From contig NC_008009.1 of assembly GCF_000014005.1 (NCBI RefSeq), positions 3,348,001 to 3,412,000 of the forward strand: a stretch of DNA of 64,000 bases, written 5' to 3'. The notes below the pieces were generated by a model. The model was not told where the DNA came from and ran no database searches. It was given only the letters and a program-made list of their open reading frames with translations. Shown piece after piece: positions 37,571 to 45,341 of this stretch; within the stretch, counting starts at the first letter, position 1, and each line of letters opens with the position of its first letter. The DNA comes from Candidatus Koribacter versatilis Ellin345. GTDB lineage: Bacteria > Acidobacteriota > Terriglobia > Terriglobales > Acidobacteriaceae. The position numbers and the translations under genes were made by a program.

Positions 37571-38608
37571 TCACGAAAGTTCGACAATCTTTTGCGTCTG
37601 GATCGACTGCTTCACAGCGAGTGCGAGCTTTAAGCTCCACACTCCATCGTGCAAATCCGTTACAGGTTGCTTGCGCGATTTTACGCAATCGAGGAAGTGT
37701 CGCATCTCGGAAATAAAAAGCTGGTTCCGATCAAAGCCTTCCCATTGCGCGCGCTCCACGAGTTCGCCTTTCGTGTCGTAACGCGATACTGAGAGCGTCG
37801 GGAAATCGAGCACTGCTTTCCCTTGATCGCCGATCACTTCGCAATTTCGGCTCGGCGGACGCTGCAGGTAATCCTGGTGAAGCTGGACCGCGAGCGGACG
37901 ACCGTCAACACTGCATTCCATCAGAGTGCTCGCAACATCTTCGACGTCCACTTCCAAGTTGCTGAAGTGCCCACCAACCGCGTAGATGCGCTTGGCTTTT
38001 CCAAACAGTGCGGACAAATAATCGAACTCGTGAATCTGCGAAAGCACTACGCCACCGCCGAGATCGGCGCGCGCAGCGTATCCCTGGCGGTAGTCCTCGT
38101 ACTTGTGCCATCCGGGCAGATACTCTCCGACCGTGGCTCGCACCGCGAGGAGATTCCCCAGCAGTTTCTGCTGAACGACTTCTTGCACGCGTAAGAAGCA
38201 CGGGTGGAACCGGAGTTGGTAGCCGACCATCACGACCAACCCGCGCTGTTGCACCTCGGCTAGCAGTCCGTCGACGCCATCCATGGTGTGTGAGAGCGGC
38301 TTCTCGATGAACAAGTCACAGCCTACACGCGCGCACTCCAGGGCAATCGGGATATGCAAGCTGCTGGGATTGGCGATGACCGCGATGTTCGGCTTCTCCG
38401 CTAATGCCTGCGTGAGATCGCCAAACACACGCACGCCGTACTCTTGCTCGACGTTGCGATCATTGTCCAACTGCAACGTTGGCGTCACCACGGCAGTATC
38501 GCGCCGGACGCGGTAGGCCAAAACCTCCGCCTTGTCTCCGAGGATCGTGCGCAGATTGCGCAGGTGGCGCTGCCCTACCCCGCCGAGGCCGACCATCAGG
38601 ACCTTCAC
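37571..38608 (-). CDS. Gfo/Idh/MocA-family sugar dehydrogenase
   Basis: A 345-residue NAD(P)-dependent oxidoreductase. GTG at 38608 overlaps the upstream stop (GTGA), which settles the start; the frame extends to 38674 only as a shadow. The Rossmann motif VGLGGVGQRHLRNL lies at residues 6-19, EKPLSH carries the conserved catalytic-region lysine near residue 105, and the GGG-type substrate domain follows. Members act on sugars, inositols and UDP-sugars. Coupled on both sides to a TIM-barrel isomerase and an SDR, so the three enzymes most likely act on one keto-sugar or inositol-like substrate. Confidence 0.87.
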   Translation of the reverse strand: MKVLMVGLGGVGQRHLRNLRTILGDKAEVLAYRVRRDTAVVTPTLQLDNDRNVEQEYGVRVFGDLTQALAEKPNIAVIANPSSLHIPIALECARVGCDLFIEKPLSHTMDGVDGLLAEVQQRGLVVMVGYQLRFHPCFLRVQEVVQQKLLGNLLAVRATVGEYLPGWHKYEDYRQGYAARADLGGGVVLSQIHEFDYLSALFGKAKRIYAVGGHFSNLEVDVEDVASTLMECSVDGRPLAVQLHQDYLQRPPSRNCEVIGDQGKAVLDFPTLSVSRYDTKGELVERAQWEGFDRNQLFISEMRHFLDCVKSRKQPVTDLHDGVWSLKLALAVKQSIQTQKIVELS

Positions 38609-39453
38609 GCGGCCTCCCCGGAACCAATCGTATTCAGATACTTCCGAACGAAGGCGACATTGCTCTTCGTCCATTCGACTTCATTGTCCGGCTCGCCACG
38701 CGCAACTTGCAGGGTGAAGTCGCCGGCGTATCGAACCCGTTCCAGTTCGCGGAAGAGCGTGGGAAAGTCCGCGTCCCCGGTACCCAGGGGAACGGTGGAT
38801 CCACCTTTTACGCGGTCCTTGATGTGGACACTTCCGACGCGGTCGCCGTAAGCACCGAATTCGTCGGCGGGATTGTAGCCAAGCGAGGAGCTGTTGCCTG
38901 AGTCGTAATTCGCTTTCAGAAGCGGGTGCGGTAGCTCATCCAACAGGCGCTTGAAGTCGGCCGGGCCCAGCGAGGTCTCGAGGTGCAACTCGAGTCCGGT
39001 CTCTTCTGCATACGGAAGAGCTGAGCGCATGGCGTTCACTACGTCTCGAAAGTCGTCATCGGTTTTGATGGCGGAGATATCTACGAACGGGATTACCACG
39101 CGAAGAACGCCGACTTTACGACCATTCTTCAGAATCTGTTGCAATTGCGCCAATCGTTCGGCGCGCTCCTGTGCCGTGCAACGGACGAATGGGAAGTCCA
39201 TGAAGTAGTCGGCGCAGATGGCACGGATTGCGACGCCGGTTGAGTCCATCAAGCGCTGGAGATGTTCGATGCCCTTTTCGGCGCGCAGCGGGTTGACGTC
39301 GTCGCCATAGTGGTCGACGATCCATTCGATGTAGTCGATCGGGACGGCCGCGGCGTTGGCGAATTCATCTGCCCAGCGCGCGCGCGGAAAACTCTGGAAC
39401 CGGCCCGGTTCCGGTGGCACTAGTCGTCCCTGCATGATGCCCAGCTTCGACAA
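38605..39453 (-). CDS. Xylose-isomerase-like TIM-barrel sugar isomerase/epimerase
   Basis: A 282-residue protein of the AP-endonuclease-2/sugar phosphate isomerase superfamily, starting MSKLGIMQGRL, a start also seen in isomerases of surface-glycan loci (from memory). Metal ligands visible are Glu in ELHLET, Asp in NYDSGNS and His in SVHIKDR. The fourth ligand, usually Glu near the C-terminal strand, appears as Gln in FTLQVARG, so metal binding may be altered. It is the first gene of the minus-strand sugar operon. Confidence 0.82.
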   Translation of the reverse strand: MSKLGIMQGRLVPPEPGRFQSFPRARWADEFANAAAVPIDYIEWIVDHYGDDVNPLRAEKGIEHLQRLMDSTGVAIRAICADYFMDFPFVRCTAQERAERLAQLQQILKNGRKVGVLRVVIPFVDISAIKTDDDFRDVVNAMRSALPYAEETGLELHLETSLGPADFKRLLDELPHPLLKANYDSGNSSSLGYNPADEFGAYGDRVGSVHIKDRVKGGSTVPLGTGDADFPTLFRELERVRYAGDFTLQVARGEPDNEVEWTKSNVAFVRKYLNTIGSGEAA

Positions 39454-39544
39454 GAATGGACCTCGCGTCCTTCGAAAAGCGCTTGGGGTAAAGACTTTTG
39501 CGCGTTGCTATTATCATAGCGGAGTCGCCAGCGCGCTCGAACCG

Positions 39545-39572
39545 TTGATTCGCGGGCGCTGCTGCTTACAAT
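39545..39572 (+). promoter_or_regulatory. Candidate promoter for the GT2 gene
   Basis: TTGATT at 39545-39550 and TACAAT at 39567-39572 are separated by 16 bases. The ATG lies only 11 bases after the -10 box, so the mRNA would have almost no leader. A real promoter is plausible but unproven. Confidence 0.35.
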
Positions 39573-39583
39573 AAGCCGAGCCT

Positions 39584-40582
39584 ATGAAATCCATCTCCGT
39601 CATGACGCCTTGCTACAACGAAGAAGGCAACGTGCAGGAAGTGTACCAGCGAGTGCGGGCCGCGATTGCGGGCCTCGGGCCGGGATACATTTACGAGCAC
39701 GTGTTCATTGACAATGCGTCGCGCGACAACACATGGGCGGAGCTTCGCAAACTGGCGGCAGCCGACAAGAACGTCAAAATTATTCGCAATACGAGGAATT
39801 TCGGTCACATTCGCTCGCCCATGCACGCATTCCATCAGTGCAGCGGCGATTGCGTGATCGGGCTCGTTGCCGATCTGCAGGACCCGCCGGAGATGATTCC
39901 GCAAATGGTGGCCAAGTGGGAGGAGGGCTTCCCCGTCGTTGTGTGCGTGAAAACCGGCAGCGACGAGCACGGCCTCATGTATTGGATCCGGACGAAGTAC
40001 TATCGGCTCGTGAACCGCCTCTCTGGCGTGGAGACTTACGAGAACTTCACGGGCTTTGGGCTCTACGACCGCAGAGTCGTGGATGCAATTAAGAGTATGC
40101 GCGATCCCTATCCGTATTTCCGCGGGCTCGTGGCGGAAATCGGATACCCGCACTACTCGATCGAGTTTCACCAGCCGCTGCGGCGGCGGGGCATCACCAA
40201 GAACAACTTCTACAGCCTCTACGACAATGCCATGCTCGGCATCACGAACCTGTCGAAGGTGCCGCTGCGACTGGTGAGTTTTGCAGGCTTCTTAGGGGCG
40301 TTGCTTAGCGTGTGCCTTGGCTTTGCATATCTCATCTACAAGCTGGTTTTCTGGAAGAACTTCTCCGTCGGAATTGCGCCGCTGGTGATCGGTATGTTCT
40401 TTCTGGCATCAATCCAGCTGGTATCGCTGGGAATCATCGGCGAGTACATTGGGCAAATCCATACCCAGATTCAAGATCGCCCGTTTGTTTTTGAGCAGGA
40501 ACGCGTGAACTTCGAGTATCCGCCCGGAGAACCGCTCATATCGGCGCTAACGGAGATTGCGAACGAGGAACGGAAGGCGTGA
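39584..40582 (+). CDS. GT2 glycosyltransferase with C-terminal membrane anchor (GtrB/DPM-like)
   Basis: A 332-residue family-2 glycosyltransferase. SVMTPCYNEEGNV opens the GT-A domain, DNASRDNTW and LVADLQDPPEM give the DxD-type metal site, and two transmembrane helices follow (about 230-260 and 268-295). This is the layout of GtrB/DPMS enzymes that load a sugar onto undecaprenyl or dolichyl phosphate. It is coupled (GTGA) to a flippase-like membrane protein. Confidence 0.9.
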   Translation: MKSISVMTPCYNEEGNVQEVYQRVRAAIAGLGPGYIYEHVFIDNASRDNTWAELRKLAAADKNVKIIRNTRNFGHIRSPMHAFHQCSGDCVIGLVADLQDPPEMIPQMVAKWEEGFPVVVCVKTGSDEHGLMYWIRTKYYRLVNRLSGVETYENFTGFGLYDRRVVDAIKSMRDPYPYFRGLVAEIGYPHYSIEFHQPLRRRGITKNNFYSLYDNAMLGITNLSKVPLRLVSFAGFLGALLSVCLGFAYLIYKLVFWKNFSVGIAPLVIGMFFLASIQLVSLGIIGEYIGQIHTQIQDRPFVFEQERVNFEYPPGEPLISALTEIANEERKA

Positions 40583-41598
40583 CCGCCGCCTCGGACGTAG
40601 AGCTATTCCCCGATCGAAATACTTCTTCCACACGCTCTCGTATCATCCTGGTTGCGGCCATCGCACTGGCGGCACTTCTTCTTTACCTATCGCTGCGAAA
40701 GCTGGACTGGCGTGAGGTCTGGCGAGCGATCGCTGCGTGCCGGCTTCCTCTGCTCGGAGTAACGCTCGTCATTTCGTTTGGGGCGTATTTTCTGCGCGGG
40801 CTTCGCTGGCGGGTGCTGCTCAATACGCAGGCAAAGCTTCCGGTGCTGCGGGTCTTCTGGGCAAATACTGCCGGCTATCTGGGAAATAACGTGCTCCCAG
40901 CGCGCGCCGGAGAACTCATTCGCACCGCGATGGTCAGCTCGCAGTCAGGGCTCAGCAAAACGTTTGTGTTGACCACCGCACTCGCGGAACGGCTGATGGA
41001 TGCCATTGTGCTCATCATCGCCGGCACGGTGGTCTTGCATGTTGTGCCGAACAAGCCGGACTGGCTCGACCGCGTTTCCACGCCGCTGTTGTTCGTTGCC
41101 ACTGTGGCGGGCTTGGCGCTGCTGCTGATGCCGCTCTTTGAACAAACCGCCAGGAAATTGGCCGCGAAGCTTCCGTTCTCCGAGAAGCTAAGGCAACGGC
41201 TGGCGGGAATGATCGAGCACATCGCTGACGGCGTTCGCTCGTTCCACGACCCAGTGAGCTTTCTTCAATTCGCACTGCTTACATTTGGCATCTGGTCGCT
41301 CGATGCCTACGCCACCGTCATTCTCGCCAAAGCGATGGGGCTCCAGATGTCGATCCTGGTCGCGCTTTTGTTGATCGTCGGACTGGCGATGGGGAGCGCG
41401 CTTCCCTCCACTCCGGGATATATCGGCATCTACCAATTCGTTGCGGTAACGGTGCTCACGCCGTTTCACTTCACCCGCGAGCAGGCCATCGCATTCATCC
41501 TGATCGCGCAGGCGAATGGACTCGTCGTCACGGCCATTCTGGGCAGCATTGGATTGTTGCAGTATCGCCGGATGGGAAAGCCCAGACTAAATAGCTAG
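40579..41598 (+). CDS. LPG-synthase-type integral membrane protein (YbhN/AglD2 family), putative lipid flippase
   Basis: A 339-residue protein with about eight membrane helices, the family motifs YFLRGLRW and NNVLPARAGELIR (about residues 95-108), and SALPSTPGYIGIYQF near residue 275. GTG start at 40579 overlaps the glycosyltransferase stop. Proteins of this family are linked to lipid translocation or lysyl-lipid flipping. Next to a polyprenyl-phosphate glycosyltransferase it may move the lipid-linked sugar, by inference. Its TAG shares CTAG with the convergent gene's stop. Confidence 0.85.
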   Translation: MTAASDVELFPDRNTSSTRSRIILVAAIALAALLLYLSLRKLDWREVWRAIAACRLPLLGVTLVISFGAYFLRGLRWRVLLNTQAKLPVLRVFWANTAGYLGNNVLPARAGELIRTAMVSSQSGLSKTFVLTTALAERLMDAIVLIIAGTVVLHVVPNKPDWLDRVSTPLLFVATVAGLALLLMPLFEQTARKLAAKLPFSEKLRQRLAGMIEHIADGVRSFHDPVSFLQFALLTFGIWSLDAYATVILAKAMGLQMSILVALLLIVGLAMGSALPSTPGYIGIYQFVAVTVLTPFHFTREQAIAFILIAQANGLVVTAILGSIGLLQYRRMGKPRLNS

Positions 41599-43703
41599 CG
41601 CTCCGCGGCGAATCTGCGTTCGATCTCCTCGCGCCGGTTGCCGCAGGCGAAAGCGCGAAATACCGGAGTCGACACCACGGGCCGCTCCGTCCAGACCCAG
41701 CTCTTGCGCAATGCCCACATGCGATCGGTTCGCTGTGCGATCAGGACGTCGATTTTCAGGTCCTTGCACACCGCGTCAGCGTCGTCAAACTTGACCGAGG
41801 TTCTTGATCCGAACAAAGCCACGATTTTGCTCTGGTAGGGGAGGCACTCGAACGGATCGCCACCAAAGCCGGTGCCGCAGGCCCCGACCCCGGCAACCGT
41901 CTGGTGCCATGAGTACAGCAAGCTCGGCACGTACGCGGGGTTTACCGGGTTGTACTGAACGATTGCGTCCTTTGGCAGGCGCGAGTTGAGTTTCTCGAAC
42001 CCGGAGCGAATGTAGTAGAGCTGCCAGCCAATCGCGTCGGGCTCAGGAAGCCAGGGCGCTTCGTCGGTGTAACTGGTTTGATCGTTGAGGTAGATGAAGG
42101 TGCGCAGGACCGTCAACTGGTACGCGGTTCCCAGCACGCCGAACGCAAGGAATGTCTGCGCCAGCAGGGTCCAACGAGTGCGATAGCTGCCTCCGGCGGC
42201 AGTCCATCGGAAGACGATAGGTACTGCCCACAAGATCAGTACGAATTGTCCCAGCAGCAATGCGCGATAACCGAGGTCATTGTTGCCGGTCGTGGACATC
42301 ATGAAGCTGCCCACCAGCGCACTGCTGCCGAGCATCGTGACGCAGGCCCATTCCCACTTCTCCAGCGGCCGCTCGCGGCGAAACATCTTCCATCCCTTGG
42401 CAATAGCAACCAATGCGAAGAATCCAAGCTCCAGGAAGTAATACACGGGAAGCATCGCAGCCAGAAACAGGTTCTCGAGCCAGAGCGAATGAATGTGGGC
42501 ATCGCCCCATTGCTGAATGGAAGCAAGCGCGCGCACGTAAAAGGCCGCGAAACCAACGCCAAGCCCGGGCTGCCGGAGATCGTGCAGATAGCCGAGCGAG
42601 ACGATCACCGTCACCAAGCCCGTCCCCAGGAACATGAGGAACTCGCCTAAGAGGTGCGAACGCAGCAGGATAATCGCCCAGATGATGAGAAAGAGACCAA
42701 CCGTGAACGTCACATACACGGAGAGGCCGGCGGCGCTGGCGAACGCCAGTCCCGCGATGATGGCGGCCTTCACTCGCTGGGAGCGCGGCGCGTCCTCAGG
42801 CACATCCCACAACACCAGAAATCCCGCGAGCAACGCGACCAATGCCGCGATGTGGTGAGGCACCCAGATCATTGAGTCGAACCACGATGTAACTTGTGCC
42901 CAATCCCACCACTCCATGTCGGGAAGGATCGTGTGTTCGCTCAGGAAAATGCGCAGGGTTGGGATCAGATCGAGTCCGGTGACCGCGAGCAACGCAATTC
43001 CGATCACCGACTTGCGTCCTACTTGGGAGCGCTCTCCGCAAAAGTGCTTGAGGTAAAGCGGAATGAGAGCCGCAATCCCGAACCCTCCCCACGCAATGCT
43101 CGCGAGCGTTGCGATGCGCGGACTGAAGCCGCACAGCTTCGCCGGAAGCGCGCAGACCACGTACCAGTAGTAGTAGTAGCGCATCGCGATCGCGTGCCCT
43201 GGGAAGAACATCGGGTTCGCCGGGGGCACACCGGTTCGCAGCGCAGCGTCGGTAACGGCAGTTCGGAGCGACAGGTCAAACGTGGCTGCGGTCGGGTAGA
43301 TCCTGGTTCCCAATTGCACATCTACAACGGACACCAACACGAGCACGATCCAAATACCGCAGAGCCACAGCGCGACCTTGGTACTTCGCGATGGAGGGGT
43401 GAGTCCGGTGTGTTGCAGTTCGCGAGCGATTATCACGGCAGCAAGCGCAAAGCTGGCGAGGCAGATCGCGAGGGCCGTGGACAGCGACGAGAAGCGCGCA
43501 ATCAACGTCGCGGAGATGGGCGTGATGGCAAACGAGAGCGCAAGACTCGCAGCTATGCGTTCCGGCCAACGTGCAGTGCGAAATCCGAAGATATTGCAGA
43601 AGTGTCCGACGCAGAATCCCGGCGCGAGAAGGAAAGGAGCAAAAGCAACAATGGCCGCGGAACATCCGAGCAGGTCGCGAACCGTGAACTGGCCTATGTG
43701 CAA
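41595..43703 (-). CDS. Large polytopic membrane protein, possibly GT-C-type
   Basis: A 702-residue protein with more than ten hydrophobic segments covering about residues 10-520 and a soluble C-terminal portion (about 540-702). A loop near residues 160-185 reads VPPANPMFFPG...RYYYYWY. That resembles the proline/YYY loop of DUF2298 and other GT-C-like membrane proteins, which use polyprenyl-linked sugars. No known catalytic residue can be assigned. Its location beside GT2 and flippase genes supports a role in glycan assembly. Family identity is uncertain. Confidence 0.75.
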   Translation of the reverse strand: MHIGQFTVRDLLGCSAAIVAFAPFLLAPGFCVGHFCNIFGFRTARWPERIAASLALSFAITPISATLIARFSSLSTALAICLASFALAAVIIARELQHTGLTPPSRSTKVALWLCGIWIVLVLVSVVDVQLGTRIYPTAATFDLSLRTAVTDAALRTGVPPANPMFFPGHAIAMRYYYYWYVVCALPAKLCGFSPRIATLASIAWGGFGIAALIPLYLKHFCGERSQVGRKSVIGIALLAVTGLDLIPTLRIFLSEHTILPDMEWWDWAQVTSWFDSMIWVPHHIAALVALLAGFLVLWDVPEDAPRSQRVKAAIIAGLAFASAAGLSVYVTFTVGLFLIIWAIILLRSHLLGEFLMFLGTGLVTVIVSLGYLHDLRQPGLGVGFAAFYVRALASIQQWGDAHIHSLWLENLFLAAMLPVYYFLELGFFALVAIAKGWKMFRRERPLEKWEWACVTMLGSSALVGSFMMSTTGNNDLGYRALLLGQFVLILWAVPIVFRWTAAGGSYRTRWTLLAQTFLAFGVLGTAYQLTVLRTFIYLNDQTSYTDEAPWLPEPDAIGWQLYYIRSGFEKLNSRLPKDAIVQYNPVNPAYVPSLLYSWHQTVAGVGACGTGFGGDPFECLPYQSKIVALFGSRTSVKFDDADAVCKDLKIDVLIAQRTDRMWALRKSWVWTERPVVSTPVFRAFACGNRREEIERRFAAER

Positions 43704-43812
43704 TCGGCGTCCTCTGAAAGAAGTATGATTTCCGCCCTCAATGTACTACAGGAGGCGCGCGGAAGCGCACAGGAACTGGAACGGAAAAACCAAAACAAAA
43801 AAGGAGATGCGC

Positions 43813-44769
43813 CTAGCGCACAAGAAGTTCGAGGGTCTCGCGAAAGCCCGCTTGCGCGAGCGGTAACGATCCGATCATTGCGGTGGCAGCCACAACAGCC
43901 ACACACGCAAAGGCGAGCTTGCCGAGAATGTTCCCGCGGAGAATTGGCCGTGCAAGCACGAGGCGCTCCACCCGGCGTTCCAACGTTGCGGTATGGGCAG
44001 GGTCGACGAGTGCCGAGTACAACATGCCCGCCGCCGTGGCCGATTGCCGCGCTAGCGCTACCACAGCGGAAGCGAGGTTCAGAGCGTCGCCGGGAACGTC
44101 GAGCACAGCGTCGTCAGCGGCGTATTCGATGAGTTCAGAGAGCTTCTCATCCGATCCCGAGCGCGACAAGATGCGCGGGGTAAGGGCGACGATCAGCCGA
44201 GCGATATTGTGGTTCTGTTTGCAGTGCGCGTTCTCATGGCGCAAGACTGCGCGCAGTTCGCGCGGCGAGAGCAAGCGGCGCACCAGGCTCGAAACGAAAA
44301 TCTGCTTCTTCACCAATCCTGCGGCGACCACAAACGCCTGCTCGGAACCGACTTCGACGAGCGGCACACCACCAAACGATTCCTTCACCACGCTGGAGGC
44401 CATCCAACGCTGGGTGCGCACCCGGGTGCGCCACATCATCGACACCACATTACAGAGCGGCGCAACCAAAGCGTAAAGACCGACAAGAGCGAGTGCGACA
44501 AGGACCGCACCCGGCATCTCGTGGGTGCCGATCGGCTCGCCGTGGAAGTATCCGGGGACCGCTGAAAACGCGGTCAATAGAAATGCCAGCACTGCGGGGA
44601 ATGCGTACACAACAACATGCGCTACGACGCCATCCTGTGGGCGAAACCGCTCGATGCTTCGCAGCACGGGCTTGCGCACCAGCCAAAGAAACGCTTCGGC
44701 AATTGCGAGCACCGCGCTAAACGACGCGAGCGTGTACAGCACTAGGATGAGGACGTAGCTGTCGCTCAC
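43813..44769 (-). CDS. M56-family (BlaR1/MecR1-like) membrane metalloprotease
   Basis: A 318-residue protein with about four membrane helices and a cytoplasmic zinc site HENAH in VLRHENAHCKQNHN (about residue 187), the M56 form of HExxH. The C-terminal sensor domain of BlaR1 is absent: after the last helix only about 20 residues remain. Its start overlaps the BlaI-like repressor gene (ATGA). Known pairs work by proteolysis of the repressor after a cell-wall or other signal; here the signal is unknown. Confidence 0.88.
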   Translation of the reverse strand: MSDSYVLILVLYTLASFSAVLAIAEAFLWLVRKPVLRSIERFRPQDGVVAHVVVYAFPAVLAFLLTAFSAVPGYFHGEPIGTHEMPGAVLVALALVGLYALVAPLCNVVSMMWRTRVRTQRWMASSVVKESFGGVPLVEVGSEQAFVVAAGLVKKQIFVSSLVRRLLSPRELRAVLRHENAHCKQNHNIARLIVALTPRILSRSGSDEKLSELIEYAADDAVLDVPGDALNLASAVVALARQSATAAGMLYSALVDPAHTATLERRVERLVLARPILRGNILGKLAFACVAVVAATAMIGSLPLAQAGFRETLELLVR

Positions 44770-45239
44770 TCCCCGTCCTCCCGTTGCAACTGCTTCCGCT
44801 TCTCGCGGATCTCGGCTTCGAGCTTGGAGAGAATGGCAGCGTCCTTCGAATCCACGCTCTCGATCAGGAAGGAGAGCAGGTACCGCTTGGAATGCAGCGG
44901 ATCTATCGAAATACCGTTGACGAGGTCGCGCGCAATGCCGCGCTGCACCTCCTGCTTCGAGCAGGCCGCATTGTAGACAAACGCCCGGCCCTTCTTGTGG
45001 CGGCCGAGCAGGCCTTTGCGATAGAGGCGATCCAGGGTCGTCATAATCGTGGTGTACGCGAGCTGCCGGTCAATATGCGCAATCACATCGTTGACGGTGA
45101 CTTCATTCTGGGACCAAACTTGCTCTAGCACAGCACACTCGAGTTCGCCGAGGGAATGCTGCCTGCCGGTTTTTTCGTTGGTGAACAATCTGCCGATTAA
45201 GGACTGAAACACGCGGAGCTCCTCGAAAGTAGCCAACAT
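44766..45239 (-). CDS. BlaI/MecI-family transcriptional repressor
   Basis: A 157-residue winged-helix regulator. The DNA-binding half (about 25-100) contains LGELECAVLEQVW, VTVNDVIAHI and YTTIMTTLDRLYRKGLL, the family pattern; the C-terminal half forms the dimerisation helices. It is paired with the M56 protease. The inverted repeat GTAG-N8-CTAC at 45229-45244 covers its own start codon and may be an autoregulatory site. The Tat-exported amidase is transcribed divergently. Confidence 0.9.
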   Translation of the reverse strand: MLATFEELRVFQSLIGRLFTNEKTGRQHSLGELECAVLEQVWSQNEVTVNDVIAHIDRQLAYTTIMTTLDRLYRKGLLGRHKKGRAFVYNAACSKQEVQRGIARDLVNGISIDPLHSKRYLLSFLIESVDSKDAAILSKLEAEIREKRKQLQREDGE

Positions 45240-45244
45240 TCTAC
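45229..45244. promoter_or_regulatory. Possible BlaI-type operator
   Basis: GTAG-CCAACATT-CTAC, an inverted repeat over the blaI-like start codon. BlaI/MecI sites are TACA/TGTA inverted repeats, so this is only loosely similar. Position supports autoregulation, sequence support is weak. Confidence 0.25.
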
Positions 45245-45341
45245 ACGCGAATTCGGCACTTGGGTGCTAGAGATTTGTGGCCGAATTGCCCTCGAAAAGG
45301 TTCAGTTTAGAATGGTGCACCCTGAATTCCCCAGGAGTTCC

